From Pardosa pseudoannulata (taxonomy: Eukaryota > Arthropoda > Arachnida > Araneae > Lycosidae), in the NCBI GenBank assembly GCA_032207245.1, contig CM063507.1, positions 90,516,560 to 90,580,559 of the forward strand: a stretch of DNA of 64,000 nucleotides. Direction: 5' to 3'. The notes under the pieces were generated by a model that saw nothing but the letters and a program-made list of their open reading frames with translations, made no database searches and had not been told where the DNA came from. A program made the position numbers and the translations under genes. Below are positions 1 to 10,716 of this stretch, piece after piece. How positions within the stretch are numbered: position 1 is the stretch's first letter; the number at the start of each line of letters is the position of its first letter.

Positions 1-48
1 GGAAAAATCAATGTTATGACCATATTTAGATATTCCAAATCTATATGG

Positions 49-227
49 CCGAACACTGGCCAATTGGTTATTGATCGTCGGTACCGGAGTTTTTCGAATC
101 CCACTATGGCATGGATGTTCGTAGCCGTTCGGAATCGGCTTTAAGCCGTTAGATCCCGGTCTCATTAGCCCTCTTGTGCAAAACAGTAGACCGTAACGCT
201 TCAAACCAAACTAAACCAAACCAAATC
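49..227 (+). repeat. tRNA-derived SINE, old copy
   Basis: A tRNA-like head (tggccaattggtta, A-box like; ttcgaatccc, B-box like) is followed by a conserved body reading gtagccgttcggaatcggctttaagc and a cccggtctcattagccc block. It ends in an imprecise caaactaaac tail. The same arrangement recurs at seven other places in this window, so it is one SINE family with an internal pol III promoter. The B box has lost its leading GG, so this is a decayed copy. It encodes no protein. Confidence 0.85.
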
Positions 228-1001
228 TATATGTAATGTACTCATGTTATATTTTGATCATTGTTCGAATCCAAATTGGCAAGACTGCATTTGACACGTA
301 ACTTATCTTTAGGGTTTGTAATGCGTTAGAAATATAGAAATTTTATAAAGGTAGCTCACCCCCCCCCCAATAATATGCTGCAAAGTATTCGAGTACATTA
401 TCTGTACCAAATTGTTGATCCCTAGGGGGGGGGGGAAACCATTCAACCTAAAGTGGCTTCAGCAAGTATCGTGGAGCCTTCACGAAAGCTAGCTTTTGTA
501 TTAATATTTTTTTAAATTGATCACTGCGAACACTAATTTAATAAAATCCTATTGTTATGCTAGATTGGAATAACAAAATTTTTATTTTTCTATTGTATTT
601 TTTATAATACATTAAATACAAAAATTATGAATTCCTTAAAAATTGATTGTACTAGGTTCGTACAGTATTTGAAAGTTCATTTGAAACTCCTATTTATTTT
701 AAATGAGGAAAAGGTCTTTAAAATTATTTGTGAAAACCACTTTTTAATATGAAATGATACCAAAACTATTTTTTGGCTTTTTTATTCTCTTATACATATA
801 TTACAGCACCTTTTTATAATACTATGATTACCAAAGCTATTTGATAATTACTTGCATTTTATATTCTATAGTATCTGATTTCACCAAGTGCAATGCGTTT
901 TCCTATAATATTTTTTTTACTATTAAAAGGTAACTAACTTCATAGAATAAATTTTCTTTTTATTTTAAATTGTTAGTTCATACCATAATTTTACTAAATA
1001 G
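228..1001. other. AT-rich spacer, no gene seen
   Basis: Low-complexity AT-rich DNA with a C run near 360 and a G run near 425. I see no exon-like or repeat-family signal. Confidence 0.6.
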
Positions 1002-1876
1002 TTAACACTAGAATTACGGAAGTCATTTTGACACCTAGCGAACTTTTATCTCTGACAGCTCTTCTATTTTTTTGCAAATCTTCATCCTTTCTTGACTTTT
1101 CCTAAATCATTGTGATTTAAGAAATAGTAAAGATTTCAAGAAAATCGTTTTTTTATTTTAGCCCTAACAAATGATTAAATACGGCAGGCTATATACTGAT
1201 TGTTGAAGACAAATATAAACTTCATAATGACTCTTTCACTATTTATTAGCAAAACAGGAAACAAATAGCGTTGTTGTACGTAAGCTTATCAATTCTTAGT
1301 TGTTGTCCAAGACTTGACCAAGTTTTTCATGAAACTATGAAAACAGATAGGTTTCCGGAAGTACGAAATCTTCGTTTTGAAAATAAACTAACAAGGTCTT
1401 CACGTTTGTAGTGTGATAAATTTACATAAATTCCGAGGTATGGAAACTTTTTATAGAAAACTGTAAGCTTTGCTTCAAACCAAATGAAAATATTACGTTG
1501 ATGACAGTTATTCCCTACAAAAACAAATGCCGTTTTTTGCAGTATATGCCTAACAAGCTCGATAAATTAGGAATAAACCTATGGCTAGAAGTAGAAGTTA
1601 GGACAAAATACTTATTAAACGGATTTCCATATTTAGGAAAAGGTGAAATGAGACCAAGTGATCAAGTTTAAGAGAGAACGTAAAAATAGTTTAATTTATC
1701 CTACATACCTGCAAATTCTGTTTATTTTTAAAACAAACTGTAGTTGTCACAGTTTGCGTTATTTTATTTTTTCACAAATATATATATCATATAGAAATGT
1801 GCCGATATCTTATCAAGGGGTCAAAATGACACACGTAATTCTAGGTATACAAAGTCCACAGTAATTCTAGTGTTAA
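1002..1876 (+). mobile_element. Degenerate piggyBac-type element (family 1), 875 bp
   Basis: Both ends are TTAA target sites joined to inverted termini: TTAACACTAGAATTACGG on the left and CGTAATTCTAG / GTAATTCTAGTGTTAA on the right. Subterminal copies of a tcattttgacac / gtcaaaatgaca motif lie inside. TTAA duplication is the hallmark of the piggyBac superfamily. The same termini and subterminal tract occur in reverse orientation at 6891-7852. The inside is a small, frame-broken part of a transposase on the + strand; the element is far shorter than an autonomous piggyBac and must be inactive. Confidence 0.9.
1320..1672 (+). pseudogene. piggyBac transposase fragment (family 1)
   Basis: Translated pieces match the piggyBac DDE transposase core in order. 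First comes FHETMKTDRFPEVRNLRFEN (the family's RF..I...LRFDDK region), then a gap, then QYMPNKLDKLGINLWLEV and KYLLNGFPYLGKGEMRP, which follow the family pattern QYMPNKPDKFGIKLW...KYLLNGFPYLGKDE.RP. Small deletions have put the pieces in different frames, including across the segment that should carry the first catalytic Asp (IxVDE). The enzyme would cut and paste DNA at TTAA sites; this remnant cannot. Family assignment rests on motif recall, not on a search. Confidence 0.85.
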
Positions 1877-4670
1877 ACTTGAAAATGAAATAATGTATTT
1901 AGACAGTTTTGCTTTGGTGAAACTGCATCAATTTATTAAACAGTTATTTTTTAGGGGGGGGGATGAAACCAATACAGCATTGTAATAACTAAATGTGCAT
2001 TACTACCAAGTCGTGACAGTATGTGCTACATTTTGTAAATTTTTAATATAAAAACGATTTACTTTTTATTGCATTGTGTAGATTTACATTACATTGCTTT
2101 AAATTTCTCCACTAGGACATAATAAACACCTTTAACACCCAAAGCATTTAACTGTTGCAAATTACTTAATATCTATTTATTGCTAATAAAGTTTTCATGG
2201 TATTAAAAGTAATATTAGTAGGTATCAAGCTTCACAGTATAAATCTTTTAGGCTTGATTTTATGTTGTCGATTGACATTGTACTATACATGTACAGTAAA
2301 ATTTGAAAACTTAGGTGTGTTACAAAATCGGGTTTGTAGTGCATTGCACAAAAAAATTATATATGAAACAAAATATTAGACAACAATTACTGAACTCTAT
2401 ATCATATCTATAGGATTTCTCCTTGTATCAGTAGGATCGCTGTCTATAGCTATATAATGTTATGCGGCTTCCGTTATTACTGCCTAATTTAAATGTGGCC
2501 TCTACTGCCTATAAAGTTCCACATAAATATCTATATTATGCTTTGTTTATTTAAATTTCTTCTCAAGTGACATTTCTTATGTACATTCTATGTTATATGT
2601 ATTTTGAAAATACTATCTTCTGTTTATGGCATTTTATGTGGAAACAATTGGTTTTTAAATTTTTATTTTCCGATTTACTGATGAATATGTGACACCTTTT
2701 AAAAATTTCTGGCAAAATGTTTATCATTCATCGCCGTATAACGAAATGTATACAACTAACCCCGTACTAAACAGGGGCCCTTCAGTTGACTATGTGACAG
2801 TTTTAAGTCTACATTTTCTATTTTAAATCGTGCGATTTTATAAATCACTTAAAATGGCATATGTTAAAATATGTTCTCTAAGACGTATTGCTATTCTGTG
2901 CAAACAAATTTTTTTTATTTTTTTTGACTGCGATTTTGTAGAGAATTTTTTGGCGATAGATATGTTCACAAATACGATTATTTCTCGCATTTCTTTCGTT
3001 TAAATCGAATAAAAACATATTTGACTCATATATTTTATATATAATTTAAAGAAAATATTTTTTATAACACAAAATCAGTAAATTGCCGTTTATGAGATGT
3101 ATGTGGCTGCAATTCTAATTAACTCATCGATGTATGTTGCTAATTACAATTCGCATATCATCTTCAGGGTTTAAACGCGCTATTTAGTTTTTATTGAAAC
3201 TAGTTTTCTAAATCAAGTTTCACATAAATGTTGATGCAAATTATATTAACACAAGATGGCATTCTTGCATAAAACGGATTTTAGAATAGCCAAAATTTTT
3301 TTACAAGGCTGAGTTTAAATTGATTTCGAAGAGTAAAAATCACTAATTAGAAACTATCAATTGCTCTTTATCATTAATTTGAAGAGGTGAACTGCTTATG
3401 TCAAAGAAAAATGTCACTAATCCAACCAAGATTTTTTCAGGAAAATCCTCGAATCTTCTCGAAAATTTTTTCTTAACTTTTCAATGTGATTATGTTTTTA
3501 AATGTAAAATATCTATTTTCCTTGATAAATCGTTAAAGTAAGGAACATGTTACTTTTTTTATGATTCAGTTTGCCAATAAGCTAATTCTTAAGCTTGAAT
3601 TTTACTGGATGCAGTTATGATAGTTGAATCAAAGCTCAAATTTATGTCGTTAATTTTCGAATAATATCAACTAAATAGCTCATTTAAAAACTTCGTTCAT
3701 ATAACTTATCTATGTTTCTTTTCGATTAAAAACATGTACACTTCATTTCTCAAACCAAAATCCGTTGTATGGTACTGTATGTATCAGCATGCAAAATGAA
3801 TTTCATAAAAATTTGGCGACAAAAACTCTAGCGAAAACACTGTGCTATTCGTTCATACTTATGGTACTTGTCAGTAATTCTTTTCATTATGTTAATATAT
3901 CAACCTCAAAATCCTAAAAATTTAACATATTTTAAGCTATTCAAAAAGTTCAGAATTTGTATGTTTGATATACATTTTAAAATGACTTCAGATGTTTTAG
4001 CTTCCTTGGTAAAAAGTTTTATATTTCATCAGTTTACATGATGCGGGAATCACCAAATGAAGCTAAAATTACTTATATAGAACACCAGTTATGATGTGTA
4101 ACAATAGTCATCGAACTTTTATTTTCAATTTTAAAACGCTGTTATAAAGTTTCAAATAATAGTGTTAAATATTTATATATATATTCTATAATGAATGTAG
4201 AGAAAAATATCGTACATGGACTAAGCAATTACTCCTTTATTACATAGAAGTCTTATTTTTATATTTATAATATTTTTATATGTACAAGAAGAAACAGTGA
4301 AATTTCCTTAAGATTTCACTGTATCAATACAAATTTTTAATAAAATATTGCAGATACCTTTAAATTGAAGCACAGCCTAGTGTAGAAGATTTTAATATTT
4401 GAAAAGTTCAAGAGCGAAAATGTTAACACTTATAACAGTTATAAGAAATTTAAAGCAGAACTATAAATCTATTTGAGGAGTTTATTTTAAAAATTTCAAG
4501 AAGTTTTTAAAAAAAATATTTTAATTTTTTAAAACAATATTTCTGCTTCAAAAGTTTTGGGATTTGTATTTGGGATAACATTTGTCTGCATGCTGATTAA
4601 ACCCATGCATGAGAGGTCGGTAATTAATAAAAATTGTAAACACGCGACTTTTCAACATGTATTTAATCCA

Positions 4671-4673
<3 letters not shown>
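1877..4673. other. AT-rich DNA, nothing recognised
   Basis: About 2.8 kb with only short open frames and no GC-rich exon-like blocks, splice-site pairs or recognised repeat ends. A G run lies near 1953. Confidence 0.6.

Positions 4674-4758
<85 letters not shown>
4674..4758. repeat. (AT)n microsatellite
   Basis: About 42 uninterrupted AT dinucleotides. Open frames reading Ile-Tyr repeats through it on both strands are artefacts of the repeat. Confidence 0.97.
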
Positions 4759-4764
<6 letters not shown>

Positions 4765-4929
4765 CATGTAATTCCTGATCAAAAGCTGGTCCTTTTTGCT
4801 GAGTCTTTGACAATTTTTCAGAATGAAATGGTAAAGGCTCAAAGAAATTACTAATCGATGTATCGTTACTTTACTCGTCTTAAATTCTTTTTCTCGCATT
4901 GGTAGCTCGATTCTCTGTTCCCCAAATGA

Positions 4930-5275
4930 TTACGACTCATTCAGGACGTCCATTCGAATTCCAACTCTTTCGCTCTCTTGCTAAGTTAGTAGGTTCAAGT
5001 CATTCACACGATAGTATTTCATCCATAGACGAACGGTATAGTAGAATATTAGCATCGTAGCCTTAAAACTGCCTTAAAATCTTGCCTTACTGAGCGATGG
5101 ATTTACGTACTTCTGTTAGTCCTGTTTGGACTCCATACTGTTTTCAAAGAATATCAATCGATTGTTCAGCTAGTCTACAGTGTGGAACTGAGATTGCCCG
5201 CCGAGTTCTTAACGCCGACAAAACTGGATGCAAATTCTCCACGATTTTTACGTACTTTCTAAATGACGATGCAAA
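4930..5275 (+). pseudogene. Ty3/gypsy integrase C-terminal relic
   Basis: In shifting frames the + strand reads GRPFEFQLFRSLAKLVGSSH, then LTERWIY, then LVLFGLHTVFKE, then LVYSVELRLPAEF. These line up in order with the end of gypsy-type integrases (FES.LF..L...LG..H, the L..VLLGIRT..KED stretch and LVYG..LRLPGEFF). Multiple in-frame stops (for example in the region 5035-5170) and frameshifts show it is dead. The integrase would insert the cDNA of an LTR retrotransposon. No LTR can be seen beside it, and it is in the opposite orientation to the reverse transcriptase relic downstream, so the two come from different insertions or a rearrangement. Confidence 0.75.
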
Positions 5276-5560
5276 TGTGAAGGCCGAGTTCAAGGTCTCA
5301 TTCTAATTTCAAAGATTTTCTCGCACTAAATGTATACACATGTAACAATGTCTTAATTAGGATACACTATCAAACCACTTCTATCTCCTCCGTTACTTTG
5401 ATTCAGAGTACCTCCATTAGATATATCGCTAGCTTCTAAAAAAACAAAATTAGAATCAGGCTTCGGATGCACCAATAATGCTGCATAAACAAGTCCTAGG
5501 TATTTTTATTTTTACCTTTCTTTAGAAATTTGTTTAATGGTACTTGTAAAAACTATAAGG
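5276..5560. other. Spacer between two gypsy relics
   Basis: AT-rich DNA with no recognised coding or repeat signal. Confidence 0.5.
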
Positions 5561-6665
5561 ATATTTCAACGGTAATAGATCAATAGTCCTATAAATACGC
5601 CTTCACTCTTATGGTTTTGAATTGTTCGTAGTTTAAAATTGGTTTTACTTTTTACGAAAGCGGCGTAATACGTGCTCCTTAACCGGGTAACGAAAAAAGG
5701 CAATTCAGTAACTATAAAAACCTATTTTATGTGAGTGATACCGTACACAATGGAATAACATTTTTAAGTGTAAAAATGTTCGGTTTCCCAACAATTCGCG
5801 ACCAAGATGTCTAAATGAACAAAAGTAAAACTTAGGCAATGAATTACTTCAGGAACAAATCGTTGGAATAATTGAGCTGAGTTACACAAACTAAATGGAA
5901 ACTCAAACAAACCTAAGGCTGTTATTTTAGTTTTTTAGGTATGTCACCTCCGTGAACAGGAATATGGTGATAAGCACGACCCAAATCAAAAAAGTATATT
6001 TCAACGGTAACAGCTTAATAGTTTTAGAAAAAACCTTAACTTTTATGGTTTTGCATCCTTCGTAGTTTAAAATTCGTTTACCTCTTCCGAAAGAGGCTTA
6101 ATACGTGCACATAATTCAGGTAACCTAAAAAGGCAATTTATAAACTTCAAAAATTCATTTTGTTTGATACCGTACTCACTCTATGGAATAACATTTCTAA
6201 ATCTAAAATATGTTCAGTTTCCCAAGATTTCGCGACAAAGATTGTCTAAATAAGCTAATGTGAAAAATTGGCCCTGAAGTACTTCAGAAATGAATTGTTG
6301 GAATGATTGAGGTGCGTTGCACAAACTAAATGGAAGAAATGGAAACTGAAACAAAGCTAAGGCTGTTATTTTAGTTTTTTAGGAATGTCATCTCCTTGAA
6401 CAGGGATAGGGTGATAAGCACGACCGAAATCAATTTCGGAAGAATATTTCTTACCATAGTTTTTTTGTCAACTGTATAGTCACCTGTCATAAGGAAATCA
6501 GTTTCATTCGGTTTCGGGACCATATTCATCGGGCCTAGCAACTTAATTTGTTTTGTCCACAATTTTCCTTGTCAAGCATGTATTGCAACTCTTGATTAGC
6601 AATTTTTAACCTTGTGGGGTGCAGACGTTCAGCAACCCCAAAAACTGGCGGTTCCACGGTCTCGA
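5561..6665 (-). pseudogene. Ty3/gypsy reverse transcriptase relic, partly duplicated
   Basis: Read on the - strand from 6665: FHRIETVEPPVFGVAERLHP and LKIANQELQYMLDKE (start of the RT domain), then MNMVPKPNE and a damaged GDY..(L)N..TV block, then SEIDFGRAYHPIPVQGDDIP. After that come LFEFPF-like and FQRFV-like pieces and a VHLDILVA piece where gypsy RTs have the catalytic Y/V-x-DD motif. The order is that of gypsy RT. Stops, frameshifts and deletions abolish function. The part from the GRAYHPIP motif onward occurs twice (about 5996-6430 and 5561-5995) at a period of 435 bp, roughly three quarters identical by eye, so it was duplicated in tandem long ago. Confidence 0.82.
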
Positions 6666-6890
6666 TACGATGAAAAGTGTTGTGAATAATTGTATACTAA
6701 GATACATATGGTTTTAAAATATCCGGTTAATTATTTAGTATATTTTACGTTTCGTTTTTCCGAATATTAGTTATTCGTGACGAATTATTGGTTACTTTCG
6801 AACTATCGGCATATAACTTAGTCTTACAATCTGAGGCGATGGTTTTTTCAGTCTGCCAGTAAACCGAAGTTATGCATAAATTCAGCTCCA

Positions 6891-7852
6891 TTAAAACACT
6901 AGAATTACGGCGGGTATCATTTTGACCCCTTGGTACGATATCTGCTTATTTCTCTACATTTTCTCGAAAGATATTTTCAAGGGTCGTCGGCCAGAAGTTT
7001 TTGAATTATTTTCTACTTTCCATACAGCTCCATTAAATAGCAATTTCTTTACAAGTGTTAGCCTGAATTCATTGAAATTCATATTCGGTTTTGAGCGTCT
7101 ACTAGCTTCCGTTTTGTTATTCTTAGGTACGGCAGAATTTGAACTCTTAGAAACAAATCCATTTGCACTTTCACTTGAGCTAGAGGATGATATTGCCTGA
7201 TTACTCTCTATAATAATTTCAGAATCAAAAGATGTTCCATCTCTATTTGCAGAATTATTTTCGATTTCAGAACCGGAATGAGCATGAGATAGTTCTTGCA
7301 TCAGTTTCATGCGTTAGTCCTTTTCTACGTGCCATTAATACGTCACTATAAAAAATTAATGTAAATACAATAAAATTTTCCACTGAAGTTTGTTAATAAA
7401 AAACAAAATATCTACTAAAAATCTACAAACGTTCAGCTCGTAATTATCTTTTTTCTCTTTCTTTAAACAAAGGAAAGTATTGCACATATTTCAAATCATG
7501 TATCTCGCAGATATGACTATGTAGACCCACAATATTCTTTTCCTTTGTTTTTATTTTGTTTAGAAGGTGCAAATAAAAATACTTTACAGAAGTAAGTGTT
7601 CCGATAACACAATGGAATGTATTCACATTTCTTTTCTCTCAAAGGGGTCAAAATGACACCTGCCTTATTTCTAGGTATAATCATTTGTTTGGGCTGAAAT
7701 AAGAATATGATTTTCCTGAAATCTTTACTATTTCTTAAATCACAATGATTTATGAAAAATCGAGAGAAGAGTAAGATATTTGCGAAAAAGAGCTGTTAGA
7801 GATAAAAGTTCGCTAGGTGTCAAAATGACCCCTTCCGTAATTCTAGTGTTAA
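6891..7852 (-). mobile_element. piggyBac-type element (family 1), 962 bp, internally deleted
   Basis: The right terminus reads CCGTAATTCTAGTGTTAA and the left reads TTAAAACACTAGAATTACGG, with a two-base difference next to the TTAA. Subterminal gtcaaaatgacc motifs are present at both ends. The 180 bp inside the right end is the reverse complement of the left end of the element at 1002-1876, so the two are members of one family inserted in opposite directions. The interior retains only a short open frame on the - strand. Confidence 0.88.
6954..7310 (-). CDS. Short ORF in piggyBac element: joined transposase ends?
   Basis: The 118-residue frame starts with an acidic, Ser-rich stretch (SGSEIENN, SFDSEIIIES, a run of six Ser) and then reads NFNEFRLTLVKKLL and ends SGRRPLKISFEKM. 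PiggyBac transposases begin with a disordered acidic region and, near the end, have an FR..L...LL helix followed by a basic, proline-containing linker. My reading is that an internal deletion has joined the N-terminal and C-terminal coding ends and removed the whole DDE core. It has no catalytic residues. It may simply be a surviving open frame and not an expressed protein. Confidence 0.45.
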   Translation of the reverse strand: MKLMQELSHAHSGSEIENNSANRDGTSFDSEIIIESNQAISSSSSSESANGFVSKSSNSAVPKNNKTEASRRSKPNMNFNEFRLTLVKKLLFNGAVWKVENNSKTSGRRPLKISFEKM

Positions 7853-8126
7853 TATTTCTGCCAACGTCTGAGAATACAAATGGCCTTTGAAACTTACGAC
7901 GCAATGAAATATCAACTAGTACTAATCTAGTACCCTAACAATTTGTACTCGCACCACTTTTGCAAAAAATTTTAATGCTTTCGGGATTCGTAAAATGTAT
8001 TTTTTGAACTCGGAAGCACACATACATGACTGCCACTGTCTATTACATATTAAAGTCTGTTGTAAAGGTTTATCGATTAAAATATCGATTCAATTTAAAT
8101 TTCGGTCGTAACCTCTTATGCAAATA
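7853..8126. other. Spacer, nothing recognised
   Basis: AT-rich DNA between a piggyBac-type element and the probable LTR. Confidence 0.5.
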
Positions 8127-9117
8127 TGTTGTGTCAGCGGTAGTATATATTGACTTTCCCGGCTAGCTCCTTGGGCCTTCACTGTTACTGTTGGATGTTG
8201 AGACGGTCGTAAAAGGAAATACGACCTGCTATGTTGAAAGCTTATTTCTAATGGCAAGGCAGGTTACAATTATAAAAATAATGGAAAAACTGTAAAAGTA
8301 ACATTGACCGAAGTCATTGCCTCAGGCGTTCTCCGGTCAGTCACAGGACATGACTGCCTAAGTGAACATCTCGATAGAACTGGCATTATTGACTCCTCTT
8401 TGTTCTTTGTGACCTTGAAAAAATTTAAATACAGGTCAATTGGTTCTCTCTGATTCCTGCCCCACTGTCTTGTTTTTCTCCCCCCCCTTAACTTAATTGC
8501 CAGTACTCCTCCTGAAGCAGTGCTTCTCGCGGCCACATTTTGGTGGGTCACTTACTAAGATTGCCATTGGTCATCAGCATAAATTTGATTCGCTGAGATT
8601 TTCTCGTCTGAATCGCTTCAATTCTTGCTCATTTTCAGACGCTTTACACTGCGTTAATTCTTATGGGAAAAAAATACTGTTAATATACCTATTTGTGCTA
8701 ATTTTCCATTTGGAATCCTGTTAATCATTGCACTTAATCGTTCTTATGTTTTCTATTACTTGTCCCCCCTGCCCAAATTCAAAAGCATCCTTATTCTCTA
8801 ATTTTACACTTTTATTGACATGTTAGAGCCAGATAATTTCAATTATGTTGTTTTGCCAATAACAATAGAATTGCAGAACTAGAGGTCTAGGCCCGGGCAG
8901 TTCTGTGACAAAACCGTCCTGCGGTAGATGCGGGGCACTTACCGTTTCTTCCGACTCCTAGACTACCCTGTATTGCTATGTTGAAAACTGCTTGCTCTAG
9001 TTTGGTTTTAATACCTTGTTTATATTTTTATCGTTCGATCTGAACAAATAAACGTTTAATCCATGAAATGAATTATGTTTTGGACTCTCTTCATATATCC
9101 ACACCACACACATAACA
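8127..9117 (+). mobile_element. Probable solo or truncated LTR, 991 bp
   Basis: The segment begins TGTTGTG and ends CATAACA, giving near-perfect short inverted ends of the TG...CA type. Near its start is a TATA-like tagtatatattg, and near its end an aataaa signal at about 9047. Immediately after the end comes tgacgccaggcactc, one base away from the TGGCGCC-type primer-binding site that follows many LTRs. It is noticeably richer in GC than its surroundings. No second LTR and no gag-pol follow, and I see no target duplication, so this is best read as a truncated 5' LTR plus primer-binding site. Orientation is + on that reading. Confidence 0.6.
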
Positions 9118-10546
9118 TGACGCCAGGCACTCTAAAAGTAAGTTGAAATTTGCCCTAACAAAATCCAGTTTTACGTTTACGTATGAACAATCTTATCCTC
9201 TTAATGAAAGAATGCAAGTCGCATGGAGCCGAAAAATGACTTAATCATAAGTTTATTTGTAGGGGATATAAACTTGCGCGGTTTGCGGTATTTAAATACC
9301 TCTTCTTTAAAATGTTTTGGGATACCAACAAAAGGCAGAATTTAGAATGGGTGATTTTAAAATTTTCTGTACCTAGTTGGACTGAAGTTGCGATCAAGGA
9401 AACGTGGTCTACTACGAGAATATATTCGAACATTTTTGAAAGTTTGGTAATCTGAGCTTGCGTTAAGAAAATTGCGTGTTCAAATCACGTCCGGGTCATC
9501 ACTAGGAGCGAATTCCGTAATCTAGAAAGCACGAATGAATTTAACAATTAAATATATCTTACTATATTATAGGATGTACTTATTACGATACAGACTGTCA
9601 ACGTATGTTCGAGAGTCACATACGAAGTTAAGAAATGCGAGGTGTAAATGCCAGGTTTTTCAGTTTCAAAGGAAAATCAACGCCCTGTCAGCATGGCAAA
9701 TTAGCATTCGACGAGTCTCTCTTTGACCGTGGGCGCCGCAAATAATCATAACAAAATAAAATTTCCTACCTCCATCATGTAGTAATATCTGTTAATCCTT
9801 AAACTGACAAAAGTAATAGGTTAAGATGGAGAAATAGGAATCCTTTAATGTTGGTACCCATTCATCTTAAAAGGTCAGCAGCCATAACAACGCATCTTAA
9901 TTATGTTAGACATATGAATCTCCGTGCCCAAATAAAATGTAGTATAAGATACTTAATCAGATTAAATGTTTTTCTAAAATCGGAAAATAGTTTCACAATT
10001 TTTTTATTAAAAATTGATTTAAAATTCTCTTTTTTACAAAATTTTCACACATTTCTACAAAAAGCTTACCTACACTTCTAGTATACCTTAAAATATTTGG
10101 TAACTTTTAATTTTCGACTTATAGATTATTAAAATAAATTTAAGTGTCCCAATTTTTAATTTCTGCTGAATTCATTTTAGACATAAAAATATCTTCTATA
10201 AATTAACTCCTCAATCCATAGAAGAAAAAACATTCCAAACGTGTTCTAAAGATATTTTAAAGAAATAAAGAATTTTCAAAAAATCTATAAAAATTAATGA
10301 GTAAGAAACATTTTTTAAAATTGACAAATTCCAAAAATTTGAAGTATTTTTTAAGCGAAGTTATTTTAAAAAATACTTTAGGCGAGAATAATTTATTTCT
10401 AGTTCAATGTATATGTGCACCAAATATGAAATCTCTGTTAACAATTTCAATAAAATATTTTATAACATTCACTGTTCCCTTAACCCATATTTTTAAATTC
10501 CAAATTGTACCATTGACCCGACTTCGATGATGTTTGTCTGTTTCAG
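9118..10546. other. Upstream of first visible exon, nothing firm
   Basis: AT-rich DNA. A weak tRNA-like piece (gtgttcaaatcacgtccgg near 9476) may be a SINE scrap. I searched here for an earlier exon ending in phase 0 and did not find a convincing one, so the next upstream exon is probably beyond the window or too short to see. Confidence 0.45.
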
Positions 10547-10716
10547 GACGTCATAGCTGGGCCCATCAGCAGCTCCGATCTCCTCCACCTGCATGTGGAA
10601 CGCAGGATGAGAAGCATTGGCCTCGGGTTGGAGTCAGGTCTGACGCCCGAGAGTGTCACTGGATACACTCGGAAGGCGGTCGACCTGCACCTTCTCTACC
10701 TCCTGCAAAGATCCAA
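10547..10716 (+). CDS. Exon a: helical N-terminal segment of orphan protein
   Basis: Acceptor tgtttgtctgtttcag and donor aa|GTAAGTGG bracket 170 nt. Read from the first base it gives 56 codons plus two bases, starting DVIAGPISSSDLLHLHVERR and continuing with MRSIGLGLESGLTPESV, GYTRKAVDLHLLYLLQRS. There is no stop in this frame, and the other two frames are less plausible. The alternation of Leu and charged residues looks like two or three helices. The two leftover bases (aa) are completed by the g that opens the next exon, giving Lys. An ATG-led frame at 10534-10752 that overlaps it is in another frame and runs past the donor, so I discard it. Confidence 0.8.

Noticed and set aside
4557..4899. 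Open frames across the AT microsatellite
   Set aside because: Ile-Tyr repeats from (AT)n on both strands.
7444..7626. Small - strand frame inside the second family-1 element
   Set aside because: No piggyBac motif and no match in the sister element; likely chance.
9440..9500. tRNA-like piece with gtgttcaaatcacg
   Set aside because: Only a B-box-like motif; the A box and any family context are unclear.
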